From Runella limosa DSM 17973 (GTDB taxonomy: Bacteria > Bacteroidota > Bacteroidia > Cytophagales > Spirosomataceae), in the NCBI RefSeq assembly GCF_000482465.1, contig NZ_AXVJ01000055.1, forward strand, positions 36,961-100,960: a stretch of DNA of 64,000 nt, in the 5' to 3' direction. This document shows, in pieces, positions 63,295 through 64,000 of this stretch (positions are counted from its first letter, which is position 1; the number at the start of each line of letters is the position of its first letter). A program made the translations under genes and the position numbers. The notes under the pieces are model-generated. The model was given only the letters and a program-made list of their open reading frames with translations, searched no databases and had not been told where the DNA came from.

Positions 63295-63453
63295 ATGGGA
63301 TTTATAAAAGAACCTAAGGGTATTGACTTTATTATTCAAAGTAAACCCCTGACCGAGAAAGACAGGCAAGATATCAGTAAACATATTGCAGATTATAAAG
63401 AGAAGTACGCTAAGAAGCTGGTTGTCAAAACGAAAGCAAAACAACCAGCCTGA
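63295..63453 (+). CDS. Small 52-residue protein paired with the GNAT-like gene
   Basis: A short gene, ATG at 63295 and TGA at 63451-63453, 4 bp after the GNAT-like stop. It encodes MGFIKEPKGIDFIIQSKPLT and a basic helical end (EKDRQDISKHIADYKEKYAKK). The charged, helical make-up and tight coupling are like those of toxin-antitoxin partners, but no known family is recognised. It ends 27 bp before the next repeat. Confidence 0.65.
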   Translation: MGFIKEPKGIDFIIQSKPLTEKDRQDISKHIADYKEKYAKKLVVKTKAKQPA

Positions 63454-63479
63454 AACAGACAACTTCAGAACGAACACCG

Positions 63480-63690
63480 CTGCTCCCGAACTACGATTCG
63501 GGGGCAACAAGGCCCAGCGTCTCCGACGCGTCTTTTTGCAGCAACTGGGTTTTGAGAAACCCCGCTGCGGTTGTGAGAAACCGCAGGCACGGGCACTGCC
63601 CCCGAACTGTGATTCGGGGGCAACAAGGCCCAGCGTCTCTGACGCGTCTTTTTGCAGCAACTGGGTTTTGAGAAACCCCGCTGCGGTTAT
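63480..63690. repeat. Hairpin repeat, tandem copies C and D
   Basis: Copy C (63480-63559) lacks the first hairpin and matches the last 80 bp of the 110-bp core. Copy D (63566-63675) is complete. Their period is 116 bp. Both have GGCCCAGCG in place of GGCCTAGCG, and D has CTCTGACGC in place of CTCCGACGC. The orientation is the same as copies A and B. A partial GCTGCGGTTATGA arm closes the block. Confidence 0.85.
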
Positions 63691-63724
63691 GAACTGTGTT
63701 AAAAAACAAAGCACAAGGCAACTA

Positions 63725-64000
63725 TTATTTTGCGAGCGCAATTTTGCTAGCCTGAAAGTCATTTTGAAATACAGCATTGTTTTTGACGATAGCGAAAGCC
63801 TGTCTAATCAATTTGTGGGCAACAGCCATTTTAGCGGCTTTTTTGGATTTCCCTTTAGCCAGTAGTCTTGTATAAAGTTCTTTACAATCCAAGTTAAATT
63901 TGGCTGCTGATTGAGCTGCACAAAAGAGAATAGACCTGAGTTGTTTGCAAGCAGTGTTAACTAATCTGCCTCTACTTTTTAGGGAAGTTCCTGACTGCTT
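63725..64000 (-). CDS. IS110-family transposase, C-terminal part (clipped by the window)
   Basis: Ninety-one codons and the stop read leftward from the window end: KQSGTSLKSRGRLVNTACKQ, then LRSILFCAAQSAAKFN to ELYTRLLAKGKSKKAAKMAV and AHKLIRQAFAIVKNN. This is the Transposase_20-type C-terminal domain of IS110/IS116/IS902 elements, where a Ser residue in SGTS-like context acts in strand transfer. The N-terminal DEDD domain lies outside. The element ends 35 bp from the repeat block. Confidence 0.85.
   Translation of the reverse strand, partial: KQSGTSLKSRGRLVNTACKQLRSILFCAAQSAAKFNLDCKELYTRLLAKGKSKKAAKMAVAHKLIRQAFAIVKNNAVFQNDFQASKIALAK

Noticed and set aside
62505..63721. Similar leftward frames across repeat copies (sharing VAAKRRV)
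   Set aside because: The shared protein sequence arises because the same non-coding repeat is read each time; starts and ends are unrelated.

Overview
The window reads as a chromosomal segment of a Bacteroidota bacterium of the order Cytophagales, most like the Runella/Spirosoma group. The basis is a SusC/SusD pair, LytS-type kinases paired with LytTR regulators, a type IX secretion sorting tail on a secreted peptidase, TAnnTTTG-type -7 boxes, and almost no Shine-Dalgarno sequences. The genus is inferred from gene style, not measured. No rRNA, tRNA or CRISPR array was found.

Layout. 1-3.6 kb: a clipped BlaI/MecI-type repressor, a secreted DUF6600 protein and a LytS/LytTR two-component pair. 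3.7-11.3 kb: an AraC regulator facing a three-gene planctomycete-type operon (DUF2231-cytochrome-LRR, PSCyt1/DUF1549/DUF1553, Tat-exported DUF1501). 11.4-13.9 kb: ECF sigma factor, membrane anti-sigma-like protein and predicted outer-membrane barrel. 14.0-24.5 kb: a polysaccharide utilisation locus (AraC regulator, GH95 alpha-L-fucosidase, SusC, SusD) followed by a convergent LytTR/LytS pair. 24.7-28.3 kb: a short division block (rsmH, ftsL-like, ftsI). 28.6-30.5 kb: sugar isomerase-like protein and DUF2807 protein. 30.8-36.0 kb: leftward run of LytTR regulator, soluble LytS kinase, single-domain globin and a large two-component-propeller kinase.

36.2-45.5 kb is the most distinctive block: a class I lanthipeptide locus with five tandem precursor genes, a strong hairpin terminator, then lanC, full-length lanB, a C39-peptidase ABC transporter and an HlyD-type protein. 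The precursors share a leader ending in GG, which fits cleavage by the C39 domain. Their Cys/Ser/Thr-rich cores differ, so one enzyme set probably makes several products.

45.5-60.8 kb is ordinary chromosome: a MazG-like pyrophosphohydrolase, secreted M14 carboxypeptidase, ald facing an Lrp/AsnC regulator, menD, methyltransferases, a Tat-exported Gfo/Idh/MocA oxidoreductase, a dTDP-Fuc3N-type sugar/glycosyltransferase operon and an M42 aminopeptidase. 60.8-64 kb is accessory: AT-rich genes (a Ser/Thr kinase; a GNAT-like protein with a 52-residue partner) lie between near-identical ~110-bp hairpin-rich repeats and end in a clipped IS110-type transposase.

Two signals cut across the gene map. 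A 20-bp sequence centred on the palindrome ATTTGTACAAAT lies exactly 60 bp before the -7 box of both the planctomycete-type operon and the SusC/SusD operon. A family of intergenic hairpin repeats with compensated stems recurs at 11.3, 13.9, 22.5, 28.4, 60.8, 62.6 and 63.5 kb.
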